Positions 1 to 10,456 of a stretch of DNA of 64,000 nucleotides are shown one piece after another. The position numbers were made by a program, and so were the translations under genes. Under the pieces are notes generated by a model. The model saw only the letters and a program-made list of their open reading frames with translations, did no database searches and was not told the DNA's origin. Numbering within the stretch: the stretch's first letter is position 1; the number at the start of each line of letters is the position of its first letter. The stretch is from Siphonodentalium dalli (lineage: Eukaryota; Mollusca; Scaphopoda; Gadilida; Siphonodentaliidae): assembly GCA_032622095.1 (NCBI GenBank), contig CP136069.1:120952126-121016125 (forward strand). Direction: 5' to 3'.

Positions 1-228
1 CAGCAAAGGTGATCTGATTCATATGTCTATGACAGTTGTTAAAGCAACACAGCCTGTTCAGCATGATATATCGCGGAAACTCAGCTGCGGAGACAGTGAC
101 ATGTTCATATCGCAGGAGATTAATTGTAGGGTATAACCTCGCTAATCAATTAAAGTCATCCTTGCACTGTATGTACTCGTAAAGGTACATAAGAACGGAC
201 TTCCACTCGAGTGTGCACTTACACCAGA

Positions 229-505
229 CCCGGGAAGTGTCTCACCCCAACTTTGTTAAATTTGGGAATTTCATGCCTTACACTACATCAGTTGAAAATT
301 TACACCACATGTATATGTTGAAATTCGTCTCATTATTTAATTTTCAAATCTTTAATTAGTTGGGATTTTTGTTTTGTTTTAAACCAACAGTAGCATGTTT
401 TCTACTTTTGGTCAAAATGTTGGTCTGAAATGGCCTTCAGTTGGAAAGTTTCCAACCTTAGGGAAACACCCCAAAAGGAGACCCCCTGTTCACGCCGCTG
501 CACCT
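229..505 (-). repeat. Dispersed TTCCAACTG-family repeat, partial copy
   Basis: Reads on the minus strand as the 3' half of a repeat family found at least seven more times in this window. Its hallmarks are repeated AAATTTCCAAC and GTTGGAAA words, a central run about three AACAA words, and a terminal GACCAAAGTTGG-like sequence. The Gypsy element's left TSD directly adjoins this copy, so the retrotransposon probably landed in or beside it. Non-coding. Confidence 0.55.
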
Positions 506-511
506 ACCGGA

Positions 512-706
512 TGTATTGTATTGGTCTATGAATGGAGTGTGTTGCTTGAACAGAAAAGCAAACCACGAACTTCCAGTTTGGTTAGAGTGATTTCCCTTGA
601 TATAGTTTTTATGAGTTTGAAATAATCAAGAAGTTGAAAGTTAATCTTCTATTTAAACCCAGCATCTTTGGGGAATCCAACCATCACGATACTCGTAGAC
701 ATGGCA
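512..706 (+). repeat. 5' LTR of Gypsy element
   Basis: Matches 4625-4804 almost base for base from the TGTATTGG word through CGTAGACAT, including the shared 20-mer CAGAAAAGCAAACCACGAAC. It starts with TG, ends with CA and is preceded by CCGGA. The short length of about 195 bp and an uneven left edge against the 3' copy suggest a small deletion in one of the two LTRs. Confidence 0.8.
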
Positions 707-707
707 A

Positions 708-723
708 TGGCGACGAGGATGGG
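708..723 (+). promoter_or_regulatory. Primer-binding site of Gypsy element
   Basis: TGGCGACGAGGATGGG lies one base after the 5' LTR. A TGG-initial stretch here is the expected complement of a tRNA 3' end that primes minus-strand DNA synthesis. Which tRNA it matches was not determined. Confidence 0.55.
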
Positions 724-769
724 ATTCAGTAAAAGATATTTTTCTGACATCAATTGAATTATCTGATTT

Positions 770-1505
770 TTGACTGTAAATATGGCGGCAATCTCTCTAC
801 AAATTTCCCAGCGTTTGACCTTTCCGAAGAATCATGACCATTGGCCGAAATATTTGGACAGACTCTCCAATTTTCTAATAGCGGCTGCGATTACAAATCC
901 TAAAAGAAAAAGCCCTACTTTTATAAGCATTATGCAGATGCAGATGTCTATGCCATTCATGAGACTATAGAAATTGAACTAGCTGCTCCACTTGTTCAGG
1001 CCGATGGATAAGGTAATGCGCAATTGCTCAAATCGATGTATAATTATGCAGTATGTGTACAGACTCTCAATGATTATTTTGCGCCTAAAAAGAATTTCGG
1101 TGAATCTATGGACTCGTATCATACACGTTTACGAAAATCCGCAAAGACGTGTGATTTTCATGATGTAAACGATTAACTCCAGTCACAGATAGTGTTCGGA
1201 ACGACATCGAGTAAAATAAATCATCGAGTGTTCACTGTGTAAATCAAAATCGCAATGAAGATGTTGATGAAGTTTTCAGTGGAGATCGTTCTCATCGTTC
1301 AATGTATCGGTCCTTCAATCGGAAGGCTCCCCATTTTCAGTCGAAATATGTTCGATCGTGTTATTTTTGTGGAGGTTCATTCCCAAATGAAAATCAAGTT
1401 TGTCCTGCAAAAGGTAAAACGTGTATATAGTGGAAAATCATCTTGAAAAAGTCTGTCATTCGAAGAATTTTCCGGCAAAGCCTCCGACCAAACCAAAATT
1501 TAATC
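770..1505 (+). pseudogene. gag remnant with zinc knuckle
   Basis: Broken gag reading frames. The recognisable part is at about 1356-1465, where the +1 frame shows CYFCGG, then CPAKGK, then a disrupted CGK..H...VC block. This is the double cysteine knuckle typical of Mag-like Gypsy gag proteins. A one-base shift near 1420 splits the second knuckle. The upstream part (770-1250) is low-identity nucleocapsid/capsid sequence interrupted by stops. Confidence 0.6.
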
Positions 1506-1507
1506 GA

Positions 1508-1685
1508 AATGTGCGCAGTAACGGGGTTAAAATGTGCGCAGTGACGGGGGGGGGGGTAAAATGTGCGCAGTGACGGGGGTAAAACTGTATCGCAGTCAAA
1601 ATGTGCGCAGTGACGGGCGTAAAACTATCGCAGTCGAAATGTGCGCAGTGACGGGGGTAAAATTGTATCGCAGTCGAAAAGTGCC
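1508..1685 (+). repeat. Minisatellite inside gag-pol
   Basis: Five to six copies of a unit containing AAATGTGCGCAGTGACGGG plus GTAAAACTGTATCGCAGTC, of irregular length (roughly 27-50 bp), with a run of twelve or more G at about 1548. It lies just after the gag knuckle, where the protease linker should be, so it expanded inside the retroelement after insertion. Confidence 0.75.
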
Positions 1686-1772
1686 AATGCGGTAGACTAT
1701 CAGTCTCAATCGTCTGACGATGAATACGTTTTTATCAAACATAGATTCTAAAGTAGACTCTCGCCCCAAGCA

Positions 1773-2033
1773 AACATACAAATTACCGATGTCATAGTAA
1801 ATTGTCTGCTTGATTCTGTGGCATCTGTAAATATCATGAACATGGACTCATTCAAATCGATCAATCCGATTCAGAAGTTGGAAAATGTTCGCATGGCCGA
1901 TAATCGTATTTTCGCATACAATTCGGAAACACATTTAATAATTCATGGTAAATTCACTGTGGCAGTGGAATCTTGTAACCAAACAGCTGCGCGACATTTT
2001 ATGTTGAGAGAAATTGTGAACCGGTAATGTGTT
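1773..2033 (+). pseudogene. Retropepsin (aspartic protease) remnant
   Basis: An open stretch contains LLDSVASVNIM, followed by a SF..I....KL block and an RIFAYNSETHLIIHGKF block. These match the active-site loop, the mid region and the AY-S-x-x-L-x-x-x-G-x-F segment of Gypsy retropepsins. The active-site triplet is normally D-S/T-G; here it is D-S-V, so the enzyme would be inactive even if expressed. It precedes the RT in the expected position. Confidence 0.6.
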
Positions 2034-2139
2034 ACAAAACATGCCAACATATTGTACTCATTCAAATTGTGTACAATGTACTATATCTGAACAATGATCA
2101 TCTGACAAAATCGTCCATAGCTATGAACATTTGTTCTCG

Positions 2140-3260
2140 GGTGTAGGCAAGATAAAGAACTATGAAGTAAAACATCACATCGATGATAAAATTCCCCCAG
2201 TCGCACAGCCATTCAGGCGAATCCCATTTCATAAGCGAAAGATATTTGAAAAGGAACTGTATGATCTCGAAAAAATTACATTATCGAAAGGATAAGCGAT
2301 TCAGCCACACCGCCGGTCAGTCCAATTGTGGTCGCTCCAAAGCCACATGACCCACACAAAATTCACCACTGCATTGATATGAGGTGTCCGAACAAAACTA
2401 CTCTCCGTGAGAGACATGTTTATCCAATACTCGCCGATATCTTGTATCAATCAAGTTAAAGTGATGTGAAACACTCCGGTAGGGTGATCAGATATAAATG
2501 GAGAATAATCTTGCTAAAAGTAGTTATATTAGCAAATATATCCAAATTGACAACACACATCGTCATTCTTACATATTAATTAAATACAGTGACTCTCGAT
2601 GACAAAATGGTTTTCGTTAGTTTATCGCCTTTAGTTGCGTCCCGAATCGAGATCTAAATATTTACAATTCAGCGTAGTTCTAACGAGGTTTCTATGGAAT
2701 AGTATGTAGATTTACTTGAGATTTTCGGCTATGTAATAGAATGCTACATTCCTCCTATTGGCAAAGTGCCTGAATACTAACTCATCAGTTTCTCGTACAC
2801 GAACAAGTCCATAATATGTCTTTAACGGTTCATGTGTCTACTCCATGCAAACTGGATCGTATTCAAGGTGTTCAATCAACTTATTCTGCACCCGGATCAA
2901 CTTTTGCGGCACATGTTGGTTTGTGGAGATATAAACGTTTAAACTTCGAGAGTTCTAGAGCGCCTGAGAAATTCAATTATATTGTGCAACAAGTACTTTC
3001 TGGTATCCCAGGGGCAATCAGCGTATCCGATGATATATTGATTCTTGCAAAATCAGAATCGATTCATGATGAAATATTGCTAAAAGTGTTCAAAATGTTG
3101 GACGAACATCAGATCAAAGTGTCAAGATAGAAAATCCGAGATTAAATTTTTCGGAATGATATTCACTCGTGATGGCACAAAAATGCACCAGGACAAAATC
3201 GAGTCGATTCGTGCGCCACACTCGTTGATAGAATTGCGATCGTTTCTTGGTATGGTTACA
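2140..3260 (+). pseudogene. Reverse transcriptase remnant, interrupted by a MITE
   Basis: The N-terminal part at 2160-2455 shows PVAQPFRRIPFHKRK and, across a frameshift, DMRCPNKTTLRERH, both standard Gypsy RT blocks. The reading is then broken by the TTAA-flanked insertion at 2460-2821. It resumes from about 2845 with a KLD..QG-like block, HVGLWRYKRLNF, APEKFNY and SDDILI (the catalytic Asp pair), then HQIKVSR. Several frameshifts lie between these blocks. The fragment is clearly RT, and not functional. Confidence 0.82.
2460..2821 (+). mobile_element. TTAA-flanked MITE inserted in pol
   Basis: This 362-bp block is flanked by TTAA on both sides (2456-2459 and 2822-2825). It recurs in opposite orientation at 11305-11672, also flanked by TTAA. 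Shared words include AGTGATGTGAAACAC, AATCGAGAT, GAATGCTACATTCC and AAGTCCATAATATGTCT. The TTAA duplication is the signature of piggyBac-like or Kolobok transposons. It splits RT at a conserved block, so it inserted after the retrotransposon did. No coding capacity. Confidence 0.8.
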
Positions 3261-3399
3261 TATGCATCCAAAGACAGTTGAAATTTCGCCACAATCAGTG
3301 AACCGTTACAACAACTGACTCGTAACAAGGTACAAAATTCCGTGGAACGCCGATCATCAGGAATCATTTGATGAAATAAAACATTGTTTAACTAGAAAG

Positions 3400-3590
3400 A
3401 GATGTTTGGCGTATTTCGATCCTGACGCTGAACCTGGTATCGTCTTGGATGGTATCCCAGTTGTTATTGGGGCTCTTTTGGTTCAAACACAGTCGGGCCA
3501 AATGGAAGTAGTCGCATATGCCAGTGACATTCTTAGTGACACCGGGATACGATATAGTCAGTTTGAAGACGAAGCAATGTATTTGTGAGA
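3400..3590 (+). pseudogene. RNase H remnant of Gypsy pol
   Basis: Contains LAYFDPDAEPGIVLDG, GALLVQTQSGQ, VVAYASDILSD and RYSQFEDEAM. These are the standard Gypsy RNase H landmarks between RT and integrase. The first catalytic Asp environment (normally V-D-A-S) reads LDGIP, so that region has drifted. The frame ends in a stop just after the EA motif. Confidence 0.78.
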
Positions 3591-4424
3591 AAGTATGGTT
3601 TTGATGTGAGGGTTGAGGCATTTATCAGAAATTGTTTCGCGTGTCAGTCTGTTGGAGTACAAATTCAACAAGTTCCTCTTCGTATGAATAAGCTCCCGGA
3701 GAATGTGTGGCAGATTGTTGTGGCCCTCTACCTGAAGGAGGCTATCTTCTTGTCGTGGTTGATGAGTATTCCAGATATGTGCAAATTGAGCATATATCAT
3801 CAGTGTCATCGGCTTGTGTGATTCCGAATTTCACAAAAATCTTCACATTCATGGTAATTCTGCGGGAGTCCGTTCCGAAGCGGCAAATTCAGTCAGTTTG
3901 CTGAATGTCTAGGGCTCGTACATGAAAGAATCACACCTGTGTGGCCTCAGGCAAACGGAACAGTGGAAACATTCATGTTCAACATCAAGAAAATGCTTCA
4001 AACGGCTATCATTGAACAGAAACCTTATCAACAAGTATTATTCCAATATCTTCGGAATTACTTTCTACACCACGTGCTGCAACTGGAGTGATAGCAGATA
4101 GCAGATTGCATGTGTTCGGCAAAGCACAGGGACATTAAATTTGGTGACTTTGTGATGTTAAAATAAAGTTCAAAAGGGATGCTGGTTTCCAGATATGGAC
4201 CGAAACGCGTTATCGAGTTGTGGGTTTTAAATATCCAGTGGTGAAAGCTGAACCGGTGAAAGGGGGGACATAATGTGACTAGAAATATATCACATTTCAA
4301 AGTGATTGGTGAGAATTGTGGAACTCTTGATTCAGACTCGGAATGTGAAGAGTCCTATTATTTACCAGACAATGACGGAGAAAATGAGAATGAATCTGAT
4401 ATCGTGCAACTTCCAACGCCATAG
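3591..4424 (+). pseudogene. Integrase remnant of Gypsy pol
   Basis: The C-x2-C of the zinc-binding domain is seen in NCFACQSVG. The core begins with GPLPEGGYLLVVVDEYSRY and continues to RITPVWPQANGTVETF, which keeps the region of the catalytic Glu. The second Asp motif, normally DNG, is not recoverable and seems lost in a small deletion near 3855. The C-terminal ...TRNISHFKVI segment and an acidic tail end at the stop near 4422. At least three frameshifts are present. Confidence 0.75.
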
Positions 4425-4624
4425 ACTATAATCGATATCCGAGAGACATCTACCCAAACGACTTGTTCAGGAAATAGACGTATAATTTAAATGGAGTGAG
4501 TGTTTTCAACTGAACTCTAATTGTGTGCCCTTATAGTCATATATATATATAGAAGTAATTGCGAATTAGTGAGGCTTCCTAAGTCTGGACTGTGGTGTAT
4601 AAGTTTAATTCCGTATTGGAATTC

Positions 4625-4804
4625 TGTATTGGTTTATTAATGGAGTGTGTTACTTGGACAGAAAAGCAAACCACGAACTTCCGGTTTGGTTAGTGTGATT
4701 TCACTTGATAGAGTTTGAAATTATCAAGAAGTTCAAAGTTTATCTTCTATTTAATCCCAGCATCTCAGTGTAATCCAACCATCACGATAATCGTAGACAT
4801 GACA
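4625..4804 (+). repeat. 3' LTR of Gypsy element
   Basis: Direct repeat of the 5' LTR with only scattered mismatches. It ends in GACATGACA and is followed by the TSD CCGGA. The left edge is uncertain: homology starts at TGTATTGG, but the LTR could extend about 30-120 bp further left if the 5' copy has a deletion. I could not find a clean polypurine tract. Confidence 0.75.
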
Positions 4805-4809
4805 CCGGA

Positions 4810-5554
4810 TATCTCAATTCAACTGAAATTGTTACTCCGATTGTCATTTGCAGGCCAACATTAAATATCAAATTTTAATTAATAAAACATCACTACATAA
4901 CATGGACACAAGAAACTACTGAAACAATAGAAAGAAGCAAGCAATAAATACATAAACTTATTACATTTACATGTATTGGTGAGGTTTCACCATGAATTTG
5001 AGCACCAACTTATTGGGAATATATTATATTTTATGTGTATTTATTTATTTAAATATATTTTTAATATATTTTTAATTTTCTTACATGCATTGAAACTAAC
5101 GCATACTATTTATGAAACTATCATTAGAACAATTATAAATTATTTTCATGTTCTGCTAGATTCAATACCCAACACCATGAACATAACACCAAGGTTTACT
5201 TGATGATCATCCATTAATATCCTGATGAGGATTGAATGAGGCTTAACTCCATGAGTGATTCAATGAGAAACTAGCTAATTATGTCTACCGATGTACACCA
5301 CACTTGATTTGTTCAGATAATTAGCCATATTGTACCAGTGTGACTCTACAGCCATTGTCTACAGAAGTGTATTGCCATACATTCTGTATTCAACATTTCA
5401 GCAATTGTATGTTATCTGCGTCCACTGCCAGAATGTACAGTGTACCACATGAAAAAAAAATAACTGTCTGATATGCTGTTTGTATCTGTGCACTATCTAC
5501 AATGTGAGACTATGAGTATCCAATAGCAATCTGTATGGATATTTTAGTAAAAGT
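4810..5554. other. No recognised feature
   Basis: AT-rich sequence with short open frames of low-complexity composition (isoleucine- and asparagine-rich). I see no splice-bounded exon, RNA gene or repeat boundary here. Confidence 0.4.
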
Positions 5555-5716
5555 AATAAAACAGTAATCAAAAGGTAATAATGATTACAGGTACATTTGA
5601 AAGTAATCGATTACGATTACTTGTAATAAAAAACGTCATGATTACTGATTACAGGAGATTACTCCAAATTTTGTAACCGATTACTTTGATTACGATTACT
5701 GATTACGATTACCCGT
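5555..5716. repeat. GATTAC-rich simple/degenerate repeat
   Basis: Dense, irregularly spaced copies of GATTAC and its complement GTAATC, including two GATTACGATTAC words near the right end. The spacing is not a constant period, so this is better described as a degenerate motif cluster, possibly the interior of a palindromic MITE, than as a microsatellite. Confidence 0.6.
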
Positions 5717-5878
5717 GTTGTGGATCTGATGTTGTGCGATGCTGTGTGGCGCTTGATTACTTAATATATTATCCCAAATGGAACGGTCCATTCTCTCTGT
5801 ACGTGGATGTCCAGGTCATATAAGCAGATGAATACAGAAAACCCCAGTTTGGAGTCAAGTATAGCGAGGTGCAGCTAA

Positions 5879-6059
5879 TACAGTAATGCTCTAATTAATC
5901 GACTTCTTAACCACAGCAGAATTATGGGTAACTTTTCAGGATTTAGTCGGCGATAGCTTTCCGATGAATGCCAACAAGACATATTTCCGACTAAATCCTG
6001 AAAAAGTTACCCATAATTCTGCTGGGGTTAAGGAGTCGATTAATTAGAGCATTACTGTA
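5879..6059. mobile_element. Palindromic Tc1/mariner-like MITE
   Basis: A near-perfect palindrome of about 75-bp arms around a short loop near 5960. The termini read TA-CAGTAATGCTCTAATTAATCG and its complement ending CAGTAATG-type sequence plus TA. CAGT-initial inverted ends beside a TA dinucleotide are characteristic of Tc1/mariner. The arms differ at only a few positions, so the copy looks young. No coding capacity. Confidence 0.8.
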
Positions 6060-6282
6060 CAAGATTAACATATATTCTAACAGGATTCTTTAATATATAT
6101 ATTTTTTTCCAATTTCTGTTCAAGAATATACCATGATAAATGCACGCATGTCACAACCGAGTTCCTTTCAGTGGAACTTAAACTGTCTAAAAATCTTTAG
6201 ACGGGGATAGTTCTGTGATACTGACTTACATGCACATGTACCGATGGTTGCTAACATACGGTGCCTAATCTATTAATTATAC

Positions 6283-6735
6283 CCCCACAACGAAGTTGTG
6301 GGTTGGGGTATACTGGAATCAGCTTGTCCGTCGGTCGTCCGGCGACTATCCGTCGTCCGTGGACACAAATTTGTCTGGAGTTTTTCTCCAGTCGTTTTTT
6401 GATCATTTAATCATTTTCCTTGAAACTTGGCACAGACAGCAACCACCATGGAAACCTGTTTCACCTGTGAATTATGACGTCTGTCGAACTTTTTTTGGTG
6501 GATTTATCCCCCTTTTTCGACTTAGAACATTTTCGCAACGTGCACAGTTTTGTCCATGCTTTTATTCCTACATGTTTCGGTCAATATGTTTAGGATTAGT
6601 GTTAGGGGTTTGGGTTGTGCACCTGCAATGAAAATCTGGTTTAAAAAAAATTATTTTAACTAAATGTTTACTGACATGTGAAACAGCTTAGTGTTTTAAA
6701 AATACGGGTGGTGTATCCTTAGTCCCATTAAGACA
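6283..6735 (+). repeat. Dispersed repeat with hairpin head (CCCCCACAACGAAGTTGTGGG)
   Basis: It starts with an ACCCCCACAACGAAGTTGTG hairpin, continues GGGTATACTGGAATCAGCTTGTCCGTC, and has CCGTC/GTCCG-rich sequence after it. I recognise this as a repeat type common in marine invertebrate genomes, from general knowledge rather than a search. The 111-residue open frame inside it (6296-6631) is most likely spurious. Confidence 0.5.
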
Positions 6736-6949
6736 GTCACACCTCTAGTTATATCCAGCAAGCCTATAAGTTCGTACCTATCTTGTGGTGATATTGGTGG
6801 TATATTTTGTTACAATATATTAAAATGCCCCTTTCCTTACATAGTTCTTACTACATGTATACAATGCAATAGACGATACATATCGGGTGCACGTTGACTT
6901 CGAAAAATAAAACCGATGGTTACAATGTACATTATATATGATGCCTTAC

Positions 6950-7183
6950 CGCAAATGGCAACACTTTCGTCCCTTCCGTTGTTACATTCGCTAATTCCGT
7001 TGCAACTTCTGTCCCCCGAAATACATTGTTCTGGCGGCGTGCCATCGGCAACATTCTCGTCACACACAAATGCGTGTTCTACGTCACAATTTATGTCGGC
7101 AGAGGCGGTAGTCTTGGATTCTCTGTCGACTACAGCTGTAATGAAAACAATGGCTATGAATTCACCTCTGGACAGTGGTCCAG
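6950..7183 (-). CDS. LDL-receptor class A domain exon
   Basis: Read on the minus strand, this open segment encodes one LDL-A repeat with six cysteines in the correct order: C-DVEHAF-V-C, then Q-C-I, S-C-NGI, E-C-NNGRDE and the last I-C. The NGI..C...RDE arrangement matches the calcium-binding region, though the usual D-G is N-G. It ends at a good donor (G|GTAAGG, 6944-6949 on plus) and a possible acceptor (CCCTAG) lies at 7184-7189. Both boundaries are phase 1, as usual for LDL-A exons. A hydrophobic FIAIVFITAVV stretch precedes the domain. LDL-A domains bind ligands in secreted or membrane proteins; the parent protein is unknown. Confidence 0.62.
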
Positions 7184-7199
7184 CTAGGGTTTGTTGAAT

Positions 7200-8060
7200 A
7201 AAATATATATATTTGCATGTAGCTATTGTGTTTGGAACATCAAGAGGATTATTTGGTGAAAATGGACTTCAGTTGTTTCCCGTATTTATGCAAAACGTGT
7301 TATGCATTGAATGCGACTATATCATATAGATATATGTAATTGCGATGAAGATTGGACAAGAGTTCTCATGGACATTTTGGGGACATTTTGGGTGCATGGG
7401 TATTGGGTACTGTTTATAAAGGGCAGCAGGAAGACGACCACCTATGTCATGCTGCTCCTGTGCAATATAAGATAATTATTTTTGATATTTTTGTTTATGA
7501 TTCATTTTATAATGGTGCAAATAAACATATTACAATGGGTCATGGTGCAGGATGCAGAGGCTAGAAGCTTGGGAAATAATTTTCGGTTGCTCATTTGAAG
7601 TGCGAATAATAGCTCAGAATTGCAACAAGTTCGTTGTCGTCTGCAAATACTAATTTCCTTCAGCACTACATTGAACGCATTAATTGGAAATGTTTGAAAT
7701 GGTTTCAATGAGACTGACCCTACGCACGGTGCCAAATAAGGACCCTAACCGAATACTTCATGTGGTATTGGTTTGACTGATGGGATTTCACACGAAGAAG
7801 TGGGCGCATATAATATGCCAGGAAACTTGGAATCGCCAGAGGCTGTCTTCACGTGGACCAACGGGTGGCGTTATTAAGACATTATACAATTTCCAATAAC
7901 AACCCGCTCCTTGGTCCTCACACTTGGGTTTCAAATTTAAACAAATTTGGTTTTAAATTTTGACCTGTTTGCAGAACAATTTTGAGAACAGATCTGAACT
8001 GATGTGGCTCTTCGCATAATACGCGAAAATACGCGAACTATATCATACAGGGAGAGAAAC
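7200..8060. other. No recognised feature
   Basis: Intronic or intergenic sequence. Short frames on both strands show no domain I recognise, and no repeat boundary is evident. Confidence 0.4.
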
Positions 8061-8064
8061 TGAT

Positions 8065-8353
8065 AATTAAGCACCATGTTCCTAAAATATTGCAGACACC
8101 GGGGAGACCTAATCGAAACATACAATATAACACATGGGATGTGCAATATTGAAATCAGCAGTCTATTCAATGAAGCACACGGGAAGCGAACTAGAGGCCA
8201 CAAATATAAACTGCAACCAGGAAATTGCTCACAGAACATATGGCTATTCTTCTTCACGTAGAACCTTGGAACACACTTTCTCAATATGTTATTGACGGTG
8301 ATAATCTAACACCATTCAAAGAACGATTAGATGCTCACCGATATATGACATAA
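8065..8353 (+). pseudogene. LINE reverse-transcriptase C-terminal fragment
   Basis: The plus strand encodes LKYCRHRGDLIETYNITHG, then EISSLFN and HGKRTRGHKYKLQ. After a frameshift near 8255 it continues EPWNTLSQYVIDG and FKERLDAHRYMT, followed by a stop. This is the conserved tail downstream of the RT domain in CR1/L2-type LINEs (LKYRR.RGD.IETYK, RTRGH, W-N-x-L and F-K-x-R-L-D). Nothing upstream was recognised, so this looks like a 5'-truncated, broken copy. Confidence 0.72.
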
Positions 8354-8359
8354 ACGATA

Positions 8360-10400
8360 TAACTATGATGGGTAGACTCCACGTTCACCACTATTATTCA
8401 ATTTTTATTTCATATTCGGACAAAAGGCAATGTCATTTACTTCCGATATTTATATGATATGATGATGATATGATATAAAACCAGAAAATAAAACAAGATA
8501 CATATTTCTTGATTTGGCTCCTAAAATTTGGTCGTCAATTTTGGTTGTGTAATGATGGAACCACTTTTATATTAGTGGGGGTTTTTATGCGCTATAACGC
8601 TTTATTATATGATCATAAGTTGCTTTCCCCAATTCCTATGTTGAAAAGTAACGAAAAAAATTGAGATATCTAACGATGCTCACCTCATTAATGAAACAAC
8701 TGGGCAATAACAGTTCTGAGTGACGTCAGATACTTCAGATGTTTAACATAACTTATTATCAGACCTGAAAATAGATCAGGTTTTCCTAGCGACGCTCAAC
8801 GCGTCGTCCTACAATCAGTTTTTTGTGGTACAACTGGACCATACACACCGATACACCGTGTATTTATTTCTTTTGTAATACGACTGAAAGTTTATGGTCA
8901 CAATTCGACTGAATAGTCAACGAAATACTGCGCTTTTTCGGTCTCAGGTGAGAAAACATTTCGTGGTGTAATTCGTATTGGGCGTACACGATTTCTTTGC
9001 ATGGAGTACTCCGGTAATCTTGTCTTGTTATGAAATTCCCCCGTTGACTTTTCGAGGCACCTCGTCTAGAAAATAATCGTTGTGATTGGCTAAAAAACGA
9101 TGTGTTTTTTAAATTGTACAGGAAATACGATGGCGGTCATTTCTGTGTTGAACGTTGTTGTGACAACATGAATATGATCATCGACTATGGACCATTTTCC
9201 TTACACAAAGCGATCTAAATGATCTAGTTTACTAAACTAATCTTATCCCCCTTCTGTACTGGTGAACAAACGCTTTCATTTTCAACTTGATTCCGAAATA
9301 TCGAATATGATCGAGATTCCAATCGACGAATGCACAGCCCGGCCCCATGGATTTATTTTGTCATTTAATATACTTATTAAGTAACTTTCTTTGGTCGTAA
9401 CATATATCAATATACCATAACATCATTTGGACCATATTCATTGGCAACCAAACTGGTTTCAAGCGACAAATCGCTAGAAAATTCGCAAGATTGTCAAGAT
9501 GTAGCAAAATTCAAAGGGTTACGGGTGCGGGTGTACTCCGTTGATGCCCCGTTTGCGCGGAGTTAGAAAAGACGGGAAAAGTCGCGTGCGGCGATCTGAA
9601 ATAACCGATTTTTTTCGTGGTACAATAGGAAAAAGTAGAATTGTACCACAAAACTGGAACGAGATAGCCATGGTAACTCGGGCCACTGGCCAATCAGAAC
9701 ATGGCTTTTAAGCATAGTTAGGCAGGGTCGTATTACAAACATAATTATAGCTATTGAGGACAATACTTGACGACGGGTTACTCATTCCAAAAAAATCATT
9801 CCCAGCGGTGTGACAATAATTTCGACTATACTATCCAATATATAGTTCTTCATCCCTTCAAAATTCTACATATACCAGGAACAGATTCAGACTTTATATA
9901 GCCATATCGTTTCTTTCGTATTCGTTTGCCAGATATTATATAGGTTCTGGCGCCCATCACCAAGAACTTGGCGGCAGAGGGTTTAGTGGTGTCTCATTTT
10001 GCTTGCTTTAATTATTAAAGCTGCAAATTAATACAGAACACGGATATATAGATATACAATATCGAATCTTCAAACATGATATCGAATTTGTTTAGATTTT
10101 CTCGGTGAAAAAGACAAACCTCTTTCGAGTTATCACAAACTCGCAATTGAAATTGGTGGGTGCATGGACTGACACTAATCAGAACGTAAGTGTGTGTAGA
10201 TTGTGCGATGAGGGTATACCCCCATCGCACACATTTAAGAAATTAAACGGACATGTCACATTGGAGCTTCCAAATGTTGTCTATACGCAAGTTAGAAGGA
10301 CGTATACAATAGGTTGATAAATACACGAACTATTGATATATATATATGTATTCTCTCAAATTTACTTGCCATAGTCACAGCCATTATCCAGCTGTTTTCA
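8360..10400. other. Mostly unrecognised AT-rich DNA
   Basis: No supported gene. One short hairpin lies at about 9617-9652, where GTGGTACAAT pairs with ATTGTACCAC. A consensus-like donor (AAC|GTAAGTG) occurs near 10187, but no convincing exon leads into it. Confidence 0.4.
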
Positions 10401-10402
10401 GT

Positions 10403-10456
10403 ATTTCGCACAGAAGTGAAACAAACGCTCTTTATTTCTACCATATCAGGAATAGA
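10403..10456 (-). repeat. TAAAGAGCG dispersed motif, copy 1
   Basis: Minus-strand reading has CTGATATGG, then AAATAAAGAGCGTTTGTTTC and ACTTCTGTGCGAAATACTG. Nearly the same block of about 50 bases occurs at 45362-45416, and degraded forms occur near 42600, 53095 and 57530. Confidence 0.6.

Larger units (their letters stand above)
506..4809 (+). mobile_element. Decayed Ty3/Gypsy LTR retrotransposon
   Basis: A complete but inactive element, bounded by two similar direct LTRs and a 5-bp TSD, CCGGA, at 507-511 and 4805-4809. In order it holds a primer-binding site, gag with a cysteine-rich knuckle, a retropepsin region, reverse transcriptase, RNase H and integrase ending near 4424. The order RT, RNase H, integrase defines Ty3/Gypsy. 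The double-cysteine gag knuckle and the SDD-type RT active site resemble Mag-like lineages; that placement is inference. Many frameshifts and stops, a minisatellite expansion and an inserted MITE show it cannot encode its proteins. Confidence 0.88.

Noticed and set aside
4256-4272. AAAGGGGGGAC as the polypurine tract of the Gypsy element
   Set aside because: The surrounding sequence still reads as integrase C-terminus (...TRNISHFKVI follows), and the mapped 3' LTR begins about 350 bp later.
10105-10317. Exon ending at AAC|GTAAGTG
   Set aside because: The donor is good, but the upstream side has no credible acceptor or start and the peptide is not recognisable.
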